Notes under the pieces: generated by a model
Database searches by the model: none
What the model saw: only the letters and a program-made list of their open reading frames with translations
What the model was told of the DNA's origin: nothing
Shown here: piece after piece, positions 11,601 through 24,970 of the stretch
Position numbering within the stretch: the first letter of the stretch is position 1
Layout of the letters: the number at the start of each line of letters is the position of its first letter
DNA from: Montifringilla adamsi
Taxonomy: Eukaryota > Chordata > Aves > Passeriformes > Passeridae
Length of the DNA stretch: 64,000 bases
Assembly: GCA_017590115.1 (NCBI GenBank)
Contig: JAGGNK010009114.1
Coordinates: forward strand, 19,241,937 to 19,305,936
Direction: 5' to 3'
Translations under genes and position numbers: made by a program

Positions 11601-14600
11601 CTATATATCTGCTTTTATGCTTTGTTTATAATAATACCTTCACTGCGTCTTGTAAAACAAGAGATTTATTCATAAACAATTGCTAAGGAAAAGAACATTA
11701 TAATTAAGTCAAGATTATATTTACTACCACATGACTTCAGCCACATCACCCTGCAAGAGTACATCACATGCTCTGTGTGCCATCTGAACAGATTTAGCCT
11801 TTAAATAGCTCCCACTGTCAGTCATTAATTAAAACATTACAATTCAAAGCATCCTGGAGAATTTTCACAACTCTTTTGGTAAATTGATGTGGTCATGAGA
11901 TGCATTTAATGTTAGTCACTTATATGTTTACATTTTCAGAGTATTAGTGCTGTACTTTCTCTGAGTTTAGGAGTGTGTGGCCTTACTGGCCATAAGTGAT
12001 AGAGAGCAGAGGTTCTAATTATGGTTGTACTGCCCCCAAAAATAATGAAAAAGGAATCAATACTGGTAAAACTTCTTGGCAATCTTCTCCCAATGGGATA
12101 AAACAGGAAAGAAAACAATCTTTTGTTATCCATAACTAATAGGTAAATACCTTTGTTCTCACGAACCCTGTCCTTCCGGCAGTTGGTGATTCCCCTGGTT
12201 TATTATCTGTTATGAATATCTCACCAGGCAATTCTGATAGGACACCACACAACTTTTACCTACACAGCTCTAAAGGACCAACTTAATACTGTGTGTCTCC
12301 AAACTCACATACATCTCTAACACCTCTGATGTAGCACTTCTCTGCTTTACTATTTATGCAGAAAAGGATGTACAATTGTAGTAAAAGGGTTTCGGTTTGC
12401 TTCCATCCACACCACAGACCGTGCAATTAAACATTTTGTCAACTGCTTTCTCATGGCAATTTTCATTCCATTCCTGTTGTTTCTGCCAAAGGAATGGGAA
12501 CATTTTCAGGCAATGTGAGTGGGAGCCCAGGCATTGAAGAGATCTGTAGCCCCACTCATCTTCTGAAGAGGACTTATAAGTAACCAGTGCTGGAAGTAAA
12601 GTGGTGGTTTATTTGTGCTGATTAGTATCCTGCAAATATAGTGAAAATGGCCACTTAAATAACAAGCATTGCTGAGTGATTTAGTTGCTTATTTTGATCT
12701 GTTAAAAAAGGACTCTCATTCCCTAATTTGAATCCACAGTGGCATGGGATTATGCAGGAATTTCAGATTATTTCTACTGACTATGGATGTTTCTCTAAGC
12801 TCTAGTGATGACAGAGTACAGAGTAAGAGCACCCTGCACAGCTACACAGCCCCTGCTACTCCTTGACCAGATTGTGTTGGATTTGGTGCACAAGGAACTA
12901 CACTAGGAAGGAGAATACTGCAGACATATTTCTTCAGTTTCTGGTGAATTCACAGAGATGTTTCTCTAGCTCCTTTAGCTTTCAAAGACATGGAGCATTT
13001 ATTGGCAGTGTGCTCAGGGTTCTCCCACACAAACAGGACAGGCCACAGCAGAGCTTCCTGAGGGAGGGTGCAACCATGTGGCATGTTGCTATTTGGGCTC
13101 ATTCAGACAGTGGCTGTTGGTATAGAGGCAGTCTCTGTGTTTTTGTCCAGGCAGAACCCGGGACATTTGCACCCTGTAGCCACTCATCACTGTATGGTAT
13201 AAGAACACTTCAGACGTCTGCAGCTATCAGCCTAAAAAGTAAATTGCTTTACATACTTCAAACTCACATAAGAGAAAGGAAGCTCTGTTCTTAATGTCTG
13301 ACAATGCTTTAAGGTTTAGACCAGTATTATCTTGTATTATTTTTGTGCCAAAATTATTCACAAAGAACTATAGGTTTAAATTTTTATTTAAGGATATTTA
13401 TTCTGGAAATCCTTTAGAGATTGCTGATTAGCAATACACTATCCTCTTCATAATTTGACTTAAAGTGTAACTTGAAATTATCTGGAAACAACCATTGTCT
13501 CATTCTTCCTTTATACAGTTATTAAGACAAGCAGACCATTGTTCTTTGTGCTCCTAAAGAGTCACTGATGAAAAAATAATAAAGATCACTTTTTAATTTA
13601 TACACAGAGCAGTAGTGCAAGGGATATCCAACTTCAGGGGCCAGATTCAGTTACCAACTGAAGTTTACTTAGCACTGATGTATGAGCAGTGCAAGAACAC
13701 TTTGATGAGCTTCACAGCTGTCTTGGGAGATAAGATCTGAAGAAATCTGAATGAGCCAGCTTGATCTCTGAACCTATTGAAGTGAGAAGAGGAACAGAAA
13801 AAAAATTTCATTGTCAGCCAAAAGGTGCTTTTCTTGTTCAGAGCACTGTCTGTCATTCAAGACCTAGTTCCTCTCAGATGGTCTGTTTTGCTGCTTCTTG
13901 AACAGCAAATGTTTGGGTTCTTAGGCTAAGAAGCTCTCATGGAAACCTCTGAAATCATACTGACTCATGGGGGGTTTGGATCTGTCTGTCAGTGGATGAA
14001 GAGGAAACAAGTCATAGCATGGAGAAATGGAGAAGGCAATATAAAGGTGCAGTTCCTTCTCTGTAGGCAGATGTAATGATCCATGGTCTGTATTTATCCT
14101 GCCTGTCTTTAGAAGCATAACTGAATCATCTAAGTCAGGAGCCTAATGCAGAGTTTCCTTTTATAGTCAATGGAGAGACACTGGCATCACCTGAGAATGA
14201 CTCTCATTGTACCCTGGATACTTCGCTCTCTTATTCCAGACTGTCAGGGAAATAATGATAATGTAGGCTCTTCAGACAAGACCTTCATTTCACTACCTAA
14301 TGTTGGGTGGAATTTATTAGGATGCAGGAGCCCAAAGCCTGTGTGATGCCATTTTGCCTGGCATTCAGTGTCTTCAAATCTGATCCCAGATTTGCTTTGC
14401 AGCATTCTGCAGGGAAGTCAGTCCTCAGCAAACTGCTAAAATTTGCTCTTACACTTAAACAGAATTTGTAGTCATTATCTATTTCTGTCCCAGGATTGTT
14501 TGCATGTCAGGATTCCTGAAAATATCATGTGTAGTTTATTGTTTCTGAAAGGCATTGTTGGCTCTTAGTGTCATGGCAAAGGAGGAGAGAGAATTAGGGT

Positions 14601-16242
14601 TGTCTGTTACTGATTAGCCCTACAAAAATAGAAGGGTTGCAGTGGTGAAGAAAGAGAAATAAAATAGAGTTTTCTCCAGCTATATGTATATTTTTTTGAA
14701 AGCAGTTGCTAGAATGAGTAATTGTCATAAGGACATGGAGAAAAATAAGGTCTTTGAGTGGATGTAGACTGGAATGCCAGAAAACTTGCTGCCCTTTAAC
14801 TTTAAGAATTAACAACAATAGTAGTGTTCCTTGCTTATTAAGGTTTATTTCATTTCAGGATTATGGGTTTTCTAAAAGGTTGATGTTGAGCAACCTGCCA
14901 AAGGTCACTTCAAGCTTCATGACTGGAACTTTTCATGTCAGGATGTCTGATTCACAAATCCCTGCTCTAAACCAACAAAGTCATTGCTACTCCAGTTTTA
15001 CCCCTTATGGAAAGATCTTACAGGATTTATTAGGACTATCTAAAAATTAAATAAAGGTATGTTATGCTAAGAAATAAATATGCTATTTTAGGCACTGGTT
15101 TAGGAGTCCAAAATAGTCATTCTTTTCTACTCCATTTGTTTCCCTTGATCTTTCCTTTCAATTATCTCTTCATAAGGCCTCCTAGCTTTTTCATGGTCCT
15201 GCCTGTCACTCAGAGTGATCAATCCTCTTTCATATTGCTTTTGACTGATGGCCAACAAAAGGTATTTTCATTGATGTGAGAAAAAAACCTTGCCAGACAA
15301 CAAAGAGCACAATGAAAGCTAGTTGCTAATGTATAACTCTTACACTCTTCTCTGTGTTTTCCTCCATGGAGCAGCTGCTCAGCCAGCTGGTTACTTTCCT
15401 CCTCTATAATGAATTACACTCATGATTTGAAATCATTTTGTCTTGCTGGGTAGCAAGAGCCAACTTAGGCTGAGCTGCTCTGGCACCATGACCTGTCTCT
15501 GCCCACTGCTCCTCTCCATTCCAGTCATTCCTGTTAGTTCTGCTCATCCTCACAGCTCTGCCTTCCCTCTGCCTTCCCTTCCTTGGCTGTGCTGGGCAGC
15601 AGATCTTTGCTCTGGTAGCATCTCCTGTGGTTCTTCTAGATGCCTTACCAAACCAGCTTGACTGAAGAGTTCTGGTATTTCTTTCCATGGAAGAGTGGTT
15701 TTGCACTCTTTTGGACTAAATGCAGAGTTTTAGCTCACAGGAGACTTTTAGGCAACTTCTTTTGTTTCATATTCCTCACAGGGAAATTTTAGATGAAGCT
15801 TCTTGCTTGTTTTTAGAAGCTGTAACCTGGATTGTAGTTCTGGAAGCTATTGCCTAGGCTGGGGTAACCCTCAGGCACATTTAGACAGAGCTGCTTGGCT
15901 CCAACTCCTGTATACTTTTACAGCTATAAACTTCTTTTATGTTACGCTGTGGTTCCCTGTAACAAAAATGTCTTTCAAATGTGAAAATATGCAAACCAAA
16001 CACATTTCAGGTCTATCCATTGGTCTTTCACCTTTCCACTCCCTTTGTTTTGGAAGGTCTTGACTTGGTTTTTTTCCCTGCCTTTTGTATTTTTTTAGAT
16101 GGAATGTGTATTGAGGGATGGAGAAAATTACTTTTATTTTTGGCTTCAGCAACATATAAAACATTCTGACCTTCAGATGGTTCCCTTCCCAAATAAGGAG
16201 GAAAAGTTGTGGGGGGGAGGGAAACCACAAAATGAAACTTTT

Positions 16243-16257
16243 TTATTATTATTATTA
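16243..16257. repeat. TTA microsatellite, 5 units
   Basis: Five uninterrupted TTA units follow a short T-run. It is a simple repeat with no further evidence of function. Confidence 0.85.
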
Positions 16258-16750
16258 TTTTCCTTGTTCCTCCAACAAAATGTAATTTTAAACAATCAAA
16301 ATGTGTTTTGGATATGGTTCCTGCTTGCTTACCTCCTCAGGTTTTCGAAGTCCACAAGGTGTTAGGAAACCACAAGAGGAGGAAGTTCAGGATGAGGGGA
16401 TGCTGTAGCCATCAAACTAGAAGAAAAATGAGAACGTTTTTCACAGAAAATTTCGATTTGGGGAAAATTGAGTTTTTCTTTAAAAAGATGCTCAAGGGAA
16501 GTCCCCAAACACTTCTGCCCTTCATTCTTCTCTTGAGTGTCACTCTTAGAATCATTTAAATATCTCCTCTTTTCTCTGAACAGCTCAAGGTTGTTTCTTG
16601 CTGAAAAGGGTTTTCATGCGTGATCCTTCTTGCCCATATATTCTAGTTTATTTTTGCATTACCTGTCTGCCATGGGAGCCTGGGCTATCCATTGACAAAC
16701 AGCTCCTCACTGCCATTATTCATGGCCTTCTCTGGTGCATCTGTAAGGTC

Positions 16751-16790
16751 ACTGACCTTTCAGCCTTTTAACTGACCTTTCAGCCTTTTA
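16751..16790. repeat. Perfect tandem doublet of a 20-base unit
   Basis: The unit ACTGACCTTTCAGCCTTTTA occurs twice back to back (16751-16770 and 16771-16790) with no mismatch. It is not a known repeat family to me. Perfect identity suggests a recent local duplication. Each unit contains an acceptor-like CCTTTCAG. Confidence 0.9.
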
Positions 16791-19700
16791 AACCCTCACA
16801 GGATCCTTTTCTGCTGTGACATGTGGAAGAGTCAGCAGGAGATTGCACATGGATGTAAACATTCCAGGCTTTTTGTTCCAGCCCTGCTGTGTCTGGCACA
16901 GGCAGTACCCAGCTCAGCAGGGGTCTGTGTGAACCAGGCAAACTTCTCACACACCACAGCACCTTGGCCCTTCCCCAGTTACCTGCAGTCCTGAGCTGTG
17001 ACTTCTCTGCCCTGGCCATGTGTGTTGAGCACAGCTGGTTTGCCTGAGCAGTGACTGCCAGACAGGAAGCACCAGCAGAAGAGATGCTGCAGTGGCCTGA
17101 CGGCAGGAGAAAAGCTGTGCTGCAGGTTTGAATCACTGGGCAGGACCCAGTGTCAGGGGAGCACTGCCAGGAGGTCACACATAGCCTTGCATTCCTTTCT
17201 TCCTGCACACATCCTGGCACATATAAACTTGGACATTAAATGTTGTGAGGCACCAGGATATTTATTTAAAAGACAAGAGATCATAGAAAAGTCCTTGATG
17301 AGGAGCAACCACTTAACAACATTCAGGGACTTCTTTCATCCCTCTTCTCCTACTTCTTAATTTCTATTCTCCTACTTCTTTCCCACATGGTTTGTGCTCT
17401 CATATTTTACCTCTAGTTCGTAATCAGGTCAGAGCCCCATGGAGAAAGGTTGTGTTTAGCTGTTGGCAGGATGCTCAGCCCAAAAGGGCTCTGTTCCTGG
17501 CAGGGATGTTTAAGGTTACTGCAGTGGTGCATTTGCCATCCTGGTGAGTTTTTCTGTTACTGCCACAGGACTGTACCAAGACCCTTTTGACCCAGCTGGG
17601 ATTTGTTCTCTTACAAAACCTGTCTCTGCTGTATGTTGTGATTGTAAGCCTTGTTAAACCAGGATGATCAGATAATCTGCTCCCCAAAGTAACCCAAAGC
17701 AGAACTTTATTCAATATCCTTTATTCAATATTCAATATCAATCAGAAGTTTCCCCGCTGGTGTTGTAAGCAACTCAAACACAGTGGGGATTGCCTGAGAG
17801 CTTTTCTAGGCCTGGAGCACAGCACTTGCATTGAAGATCCTCTGTTGCAAAGCTCGTCTTTGCTTTCTCAGTCTTTTCTAGTTGTTACTTACCTTTAAAT
17901 ATCTTGTTTAAGCTAGTAACAGGTTTCAGTGGGTTGATACTATCAAGATGTAAATTTTGTGATAGCAGTAATGATAATGTTATCCTAATCTGGCATTTGT
18001 CTGATGGAGAATTTCTTTCTTTGTTTTACAAACTGAGGCTCTGAAAGGAACCATAAAGCAAATCAGTGTTTGAACTGTGAAGAACAGTTCTGTTTTTTTC
18101 TGAATCTTTATCCACTAGGTTTTAGTTTTGCTTTTTTTCTCCTCTTGAAACCCAGAGGCACATCTGTCATTGGCAGAGTTCAAATCAATTGTTCTATTTA
18201 CACATTTGAGAATAATGTGCTTTTCTAAAGAGCTCATGTAGCTTCTCTTTTCCATCCTGCATACCTGCTATACATTTCAAGGTGTCCTTCTACATTTTGG
18301 ACACTCCCACCAAGAAAAAAAAATGAAGCAAACAAATACAAGGAAAATACTTTACAAGCCATGAAAGGCCACACTATGAAATGCACAAATTTCTCTATAG
18401 GATCAGAAAGCTTTTCCTCAAAAACATGAAAATCAGCACTGTGCTGCTGTGTTCACAAACATGAAAATTAGCTGTGATGATAATTGTCATTAGTAGCAAC
18501 AACTTGGAGGTCAAGATCTTAGAAATCTAAATCAGCTGAGTCCTGTGCATGTCTCCACTTACTATCAGGTCTGTAAGTGCTGTTTTTCTGTTGGGGTGGT
18601 GCCAGAGGAGCAAAACAGAGAGTTACTAGAGGTAGGAGGAAACACAAGATGCTAAATAATTATTTGAGGAATTAATAAAACTTCAATTGCACCTGGTTAC
18701 AGCAGAGTCTGAGCATTGTTAAAGGAAAAGATGTTTCTAACAATTAGGATATTGTTTTATCTGTTGGTTCTAAAGAGCTGTAGAGATCCCCTATGTAAGT
18801 GCACATGCGGAATAAACTGGGCCAGACATTGAGCATGCTCAGGTGTTTCTCTTCCTGGGAAATTTGAAACATAAGCGAAAGTGGTGAAAACAGAGAAGAA
18901 TGAAATGGAGATTTGCTTGAGCAAGAAAATCAAGAGCTTTTCAGGTTGCCTTTGCTTCAATGCTTACTCTGCCTGGACAATGTTCTTGCCATCCTCTTGA
19001 GCTGTGAGAGACCTGTGACATTCCTTCAGGAAACTCTGATTATGTCCAAGCAAACAGCCCAGATGGGGGGAGCCAGACCTAGACTAGAGCTGGCCACAGC
19101 CATGTCTGACCCAGCAGCTGCTTCTGGAAAAATGATGTGAAAGGACAAATATGGGACAAGAAAGGGAGACCTGGGAAAAATGTCTTAGTCTCAGACAGAG
19201 CAAAATCGCTGTTCTAACTAGTGCTATGGACAGCAACAGCCAAAAGTGTCTATATGCCCTAAGTAAGAAAATATTTCTGAATTTCTGAATTTCATTGGTC
19301 ATAGTCTGGCAGACTTGATTAATTGTATTGCCAATTCATTACCCTGCAGCCAAGTGCCAGGTATGATTCCTGAGAGCTGCAGAAAAGACTCACAAATAGC
19401 AACCCAGCAGCACAACTGCAAAAGAAATAATCTACCTGTCAGCCTGGAGAAGCTTCATGCAGAGCACAGCAGCATCTTTCTGTGCTGATGCAGAGCACAT
19501 TTTCTGTGTCTTGTACAGAAGGAACATGCACAAATGTGGTTATTTATAGCTTCTCCACCTACACTCAGCTTTGAAATTTTGTCTAAAAGAAGCTGAGCAT
19601 TTAAAGACTACAACAAGGTTTTTAACTTGAAGGTATGTTTTTTTCTTTTCATGAGTTCCTTAAAAAACAATAATCTGGGAACATTAGTAACAATCCAGGC

Positions 19701-22700
19701 ATTAAGGAAGAAACATTAGTTTTTCATTTGTCTGTCTATTGTTCTCTTACTGGAATGTTTTTAGAGAGGCAGTTGCCAAATTTTATGAAGTAAAATATTT
19801 TATCGAGAAAATGAAAGATAATGGGTACATTTGATGAATGTGAACTTTGCCAAAGGAAAGCAATGTTAAGTTGAAAGAAGTTCCTTCTCAGGGTGAGAGA
19901 GGCATGTGGTGTATATTCCCACTCCCTTTTGGGGAGCTCACATCTCAGATGATGGCATTCAGTGAAGGAGCAGGCTGGGGCTGTGTGCCCTCAGGCAATG
20001 CCCAGAGGAAAGGGACAAGTCTTGCTCTCAAAATGCCAGCCTACACCCAGCCAGCTCTGCCAGAGCCCAGAACTGAACGTGCTGTTTCCAAGAGAGACGT
20101 AACTAAGTCCTACATTTTTCTAATTACTAGAGTTGGGACCAATTCTTTTCTTTACAAGAAAGAAGGTGGATGAGACCAGAACACATTGTATTCTCACTCT
20201 TCTCCAAACTCCTATCAGTATCAAACCATCATGATACTTTTATCGGAGTGAAGAGCTGTGCAAGAGTGAAGAACTGTACAAGTACGTAGTAGCCATCTGC
20301 AGAAAGCAGACACAAGGTTATTTTTGCCATATAAACCTGTGGAAAGGTAAGGAGTTCAGGTGGAGCAGCTCTGTGGGAGCAGTGTGTCCCTCACCATTGC
20401 ATGAGGGGAGCAGCCGTGCTGCCCATGGAAGGTGGCGTATCTGGGATAATCAGGGATACTCAGATGAGTAACTGTGAGTATTGCCCAAGTCTGTAGGTCT
20501 ACAGTAATGTGAAAGTTCTTGGAGATGAGTGGGGAATGGCAGAGAAGTGCTGCAGCAAGCCCCCTGAACTTCTGAGCCTCTGCTAGAGAAGTTGTGAGCA
20601 GTTTCCCTGATGTGCAGTCCATTGCTATGGGAGATATTTAGGATGTCTTCACTTAGTCATCCTGTTAAGTCTGCAGCCCTTTCATAACCAGTTTGCATAT
20701 TTTTGCAACAGAAACTTCTAAGAAGGGAGTTGTTGGGGGAGTTGTTATTCTGTAGTGTTTTCCACTGCAGAAGCTGTTGATGAGCAAGGATCCTGCTGCA
20801 GGGACTGTCTTCTCTGGATAAACTCCTACAGACCTGTTTCCAGATGGGCTTGTAGGATATCTGTGGGTGCTAGAAGCAGTGAGAAGTGTGAATAAGACTA
20901 TATGCATGTATTTTTGCATATCTAGGACTTCCTGACACTCCTCTGGAGTCACATGTCACAGTATCTGTATGGTTTACTCAGATGTGTCCAACAATGTCAG
21001 CTGTGCTTTGTGAGGCCGCCCCCACTGCAAAGAACAGAACATGAATGTTCTGTTTTGACAAACTAATGGGGCTTTAAACTACAAAGGTTAGATTTTTGTT
21101 GTTAAAATGAAAAATTGTGCAGAGGTGAAACTTTCACATAATGTCCAGGAAGCTCATAAAAACACCTACCATCTGACTTCATAGGGACTTCTTTTTTTGG
21201 TTGAATTTAGACAAGGGAATAAAGAAAAATTTTTAAAAAATGTTTTAATTGGCTCTGCATTTAATTCCCCTCATTAATTTAGTTGAAATATGCAGCAAAA
21301 TACTGATAGGTCTGTAAGGTTGTTTTTCCCTCCAAGGGTAAATGGGACTGTATGTTTTTTTCTTTTGAAAAGACCTCTTTAATTATGTCGTGGTATTTGG
21401 AGTAGCTACAATTAGAGAGCAAAAGCAGGGGGTGATTAAAAACTCCTACTTAATAGCAGCTGTATTAGTTCTCTGGCTTTTCAAAGAGACCCAGGCATAG
21501 TTGAGTCCACACATACAACATGGAGAAGTTGTGCTGAAAAGGAAAGGCAAAATGGTGGTCAAAAAATTTTAACTGACTTTAGGGAACGTTGTCTGTTGTA
21601 GTGTTGTAAGAGAGCTCTTTCTTGAGAAAGGATTGAAGAAGTACCAAAGTTCATCCTTCTTGTTCGGTCTTCAGACTATGGTAATGAGTGTAGCTCTGTT
21701 CACTCAATTCCACCTTAAAGCAAACAAACAAACCCGAAAAATTCCTCTGAAACCTCAGATTGCTGGTCTGGTGATACTGGGCTACACTATGTCTTAAGAC
21801 AGTTAGAAAAAAGTGACTCTTATTACTTAGAGTCTGAGGTGAATTAAATACAGAAGAACTTGGTAGGCTGGCTATATTATTTTCTGAAGATGAATTAATC
21901 ATTGCTGCATGGGCACATCAGGATTTATAGGTATACATTTATACATTCAGCAATTAGGCATTTGTACCTGAGTGGTTTTGGGGCAGCTTGCACCTGATTT
22001 TAAAGCCCAGCCTTTCAGTGGATTGCCTTTTCCCTTTTGTACATCTGCCACCACATTGTTTATTATTTATAATATTTCAGTATGTTCCTTTAGTGGAAAA
22101 GGTTCCTAGAATCCCCAACCAAATTTGGAACCACATATTTCTAGAGGCTGCAAAAACTTAAAGTGGAAGGCAGCTTTCCACTTGCTCTGTCAGCCTTGCT
22201 TTTTTCAACTGCAAATGTGATTAATGCCATTTTAGAAAAGTGAATGGAGGCAGGGATGTTGAGTCATTTGCTCAACTGCCATGCTGGGCATTGAACCAAA
22301 TCACTCCAGTTCCAGTCTACTTTTGAGATTAAATCCTTGTTGCTTTCTACTTTGTACTCTACAGCAGGGCTGTACCTGGCCATGGGGACTGCTTCAACCT
22401 GTGCACTGCAACCTGTGAACTACACATGTTCACACATTGCTGCATGGAAAACAGAACATGGTGTTGAGATGTGTGTCCAGAGGCTCAGATCCTGCTGGAT
22501 GCACAATTAGTTCCTGCCTCTTAACTTGACACATGTGGGGTCTTTGATCCATGTTGGCTGAAGGCAGTTGAAATTTCACTGTGGCTTTTAGTGGGAACAA
22601 GATCTGAATTTTTAGAGTCACATATAGATGCCTCTGGAAATAAAAATCATTTTGTGGAAGCCAAAGTTGATGTTTCTGGTTTAAACATGAGGTGTGATCC

Positions 22701-24440
22701 CCATCTTTAAAATGTTTTTTAGCAATATTTTATTGTGCCACCAACATAAATTTATAATGAAGAAGTGAAAAAGGGAGTTTTTATTAGGAAACAGAAACCG
22801 CAGATGAGAATGACTGAGTTTTGTTTTGGGTTCTATTATAAACCATTAATAATAGCAGGAAAAGCCAGAGGATAAGTTCCTTTGTATTTGAGTGTATTTT
22901 CTCAGCTAGACCTTTACTTGACATTACCCTGCTGTGACAGGGCCAGGGATAATAGGGAAAAGGAACCTATTTTCAGCAATGATTTGGAACACAAAAAGAA
23001 ACTGATTTAAATCAGACTGTGTGTGCATTTTATTCATTACAGAGGATTAGTATTTCTTAAGTCTCCTTGAGTTGTTGTGAGTTAGGGGAGATTTTTCATT
23101 TTGTTTTTCTTCTGATTCTCAGTGTTTGTTCTGCCTTCCCTTGTGATGTTGCTGGCACCAAGTTCTCCTGGAGGGCCTGGTAGCAGGCCAGGGGCTGGGC
23201 TGGCCATGCCATCCTGCACAGAACAGCATTATCCACTAGATGGAATTCCAATGGATAGAAATTGGCAATCCCACACTGGCTGCTGCCTCTACTCACAGTC
23301 AGTGGTCTCCCTGGCAAATGTGCCAAGTATCTCTTCAAGGCACTTTTGCCTCCCAGTAAAGGAGTGGTTTGTGGGTGACCTGAGAGCACATCTGTTTTGA
23401 ACTGTGTTCAAAACATAAATGCATATGTGATATGTAGCTTCTAGTTCTGCTGGAAGAAAATGAAGTATCAAGAGATTCTGTCTTGTATTTTCAAAATCTG
23501 GGATAGCCAGTAAGTATTACTAACTAGGCTTGTACAGTTTTGAAGGGCTTTGACAGAAAAGATTGGATTTTGCTGCTGCGCAGTGGAACAAAACATTTGT
23601 AATAAGCTTTGGATGTGAAGTATGATCTGAAACATGAACCTTTTAAATGCATTTCTTGGTTACAAAAAGCAGGCTTGGCAAAGGCAGAGCTTCTGGAATA
23701 GGAGTTTCAGACATGCAGGGCCTTCGATCTACTGAGTATTCACAACAGCAGCTACAGGAAAGTAAAGATAAGGTTTGAATCTTGTGAAGTTTTAAGTGCC
23801 TTATGAATTCCTAGTATCTCACCAGAATTTAGTTAGCCCATAGTGTCTGAAGAGCAAGCAATAAAGTGCTCATAGTGGCAGCTTGATACTGCCTGGCTTC
23901 CTTTCACCACACAATTTTAGAGGCTTTGTCCATGTGTTTAAAGTTAGGCAATGCTTATGCACCTATTTGAAATGAGGCCTCATTTAAAGCTGAATAAATT
24001 AGGTGGAACTTCTCTGTAATTTATTACAACTCTGTTACCAAAGAGTTAAACTAACCCCTTTGAGTTATACCAGGTTTGTACTGTTCTGAGATCAAGATCT
24101 TGACTTTTAACTGCTTGAAGTTAATGGTATAATTTATTTTCAGTTTTCAGAGTAACCTTGTTTTAAGAGTCACTATGGCAACAACTGTGGGTCTCAGGGT
24201 ACCAAAGATTAATGATTCCCTTGGCCAAAGCACCTCAGTGGGTCACTCACTCAGGGCAGTGGAACTGTTGGACATGGCCTGGGTCAAATGCAGAAGCTGG
24301 GGTGCTCTGTCACCGCAGGTACCCCACGCTGCGTCCGAGTCACCAGCTCACACTTCTCATCTCTTCCTGTTGCACAAGGCCAGGGGTCAGTGACTGCTGT
24401 GTTTGAGCATCCCTTGGTGTTCAGGCTGCCTGGGACAGTG

Positions 24441-24568
24441 TGGAGTCAGCATCCCTGGAGGTATTCAAAAGACATGCAGAATCTTAGGGACCTGGTTTAG
24501 TGGTGGGCTTGGCAGTACTGGGTTGGAGTCAAGGATCTTCAAGTTCTTTTCCAATTTTAATGATTCTT
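24441..24568 (+). mobile_element. CR1-type LINE 3' tail, truncated
   Basis: The segment reads CATCCCTGGAGGTATTCAAA, then ACCTGGTTTAGTGGTGGGCT, then CTTTTCCAATTTTAATGATT. These follow the order of the avian CR1 3' end (CCTGGAGGTGTTCAA, GGTTTAGTGGTGG, TTTTCCAACCTTAATGATTC). About 130 bases are recognisable, oriented with the gene. The octamer tail is reduced to one copy, which suggests an old insertion. Confidence 0.85.
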
Positions 24569-24914
24569 ACCAAAGTCATCCTTATTTCATCTTCATTCAT
24601 TTCTGCTAAAAGAAATACAGTTTAAAAGATGTGAAAATATAGAAGTTTTTCAACTAACTTCAAGAACAGTTACAGTTCCTTAAAATAATGGATTTATTAT
24701 TCCTTTGACATTTTGTGTTCATGTAAAATGGGTGCGGATCAAGAGGATTTGCTGGGAAAGAATTGGTTCCCAAGGAGATTTAAATTGGATAAAGTTTATG
24801 AGATGTTTCTTAATTTTCACATTTTCTGATTAGGAAAGATACCTACAGAAAGAGACTTCCTTTTCAAAGTGCTGCCTTGAAATGCCTGTTTTCCCTTTAA
24901 AAATGGAGTCCCAT

Positions 24915-24970
24915 TGCTTTTATTTTATTATTTAAAAATTAAAATAACTTTTTAAAAATTTTTAAAAGAT
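24915..24970. other. Very AT-rich block with A/T palindromic runs
   Basis: This is a short stretch of nearly pure A and T with repeated TTTAAAAATT-like strings that can pair with each other. It looks like low-complexity intron sequence. I assign no function. Confidence 0.6.

Noticed and set aside
12863..13294. 143-codon plus-strand open frame
   Set aside because: There is no recognisable motif, no splice context and no neighbouring coding sequence. Length is within what intron sequence gives by chance.
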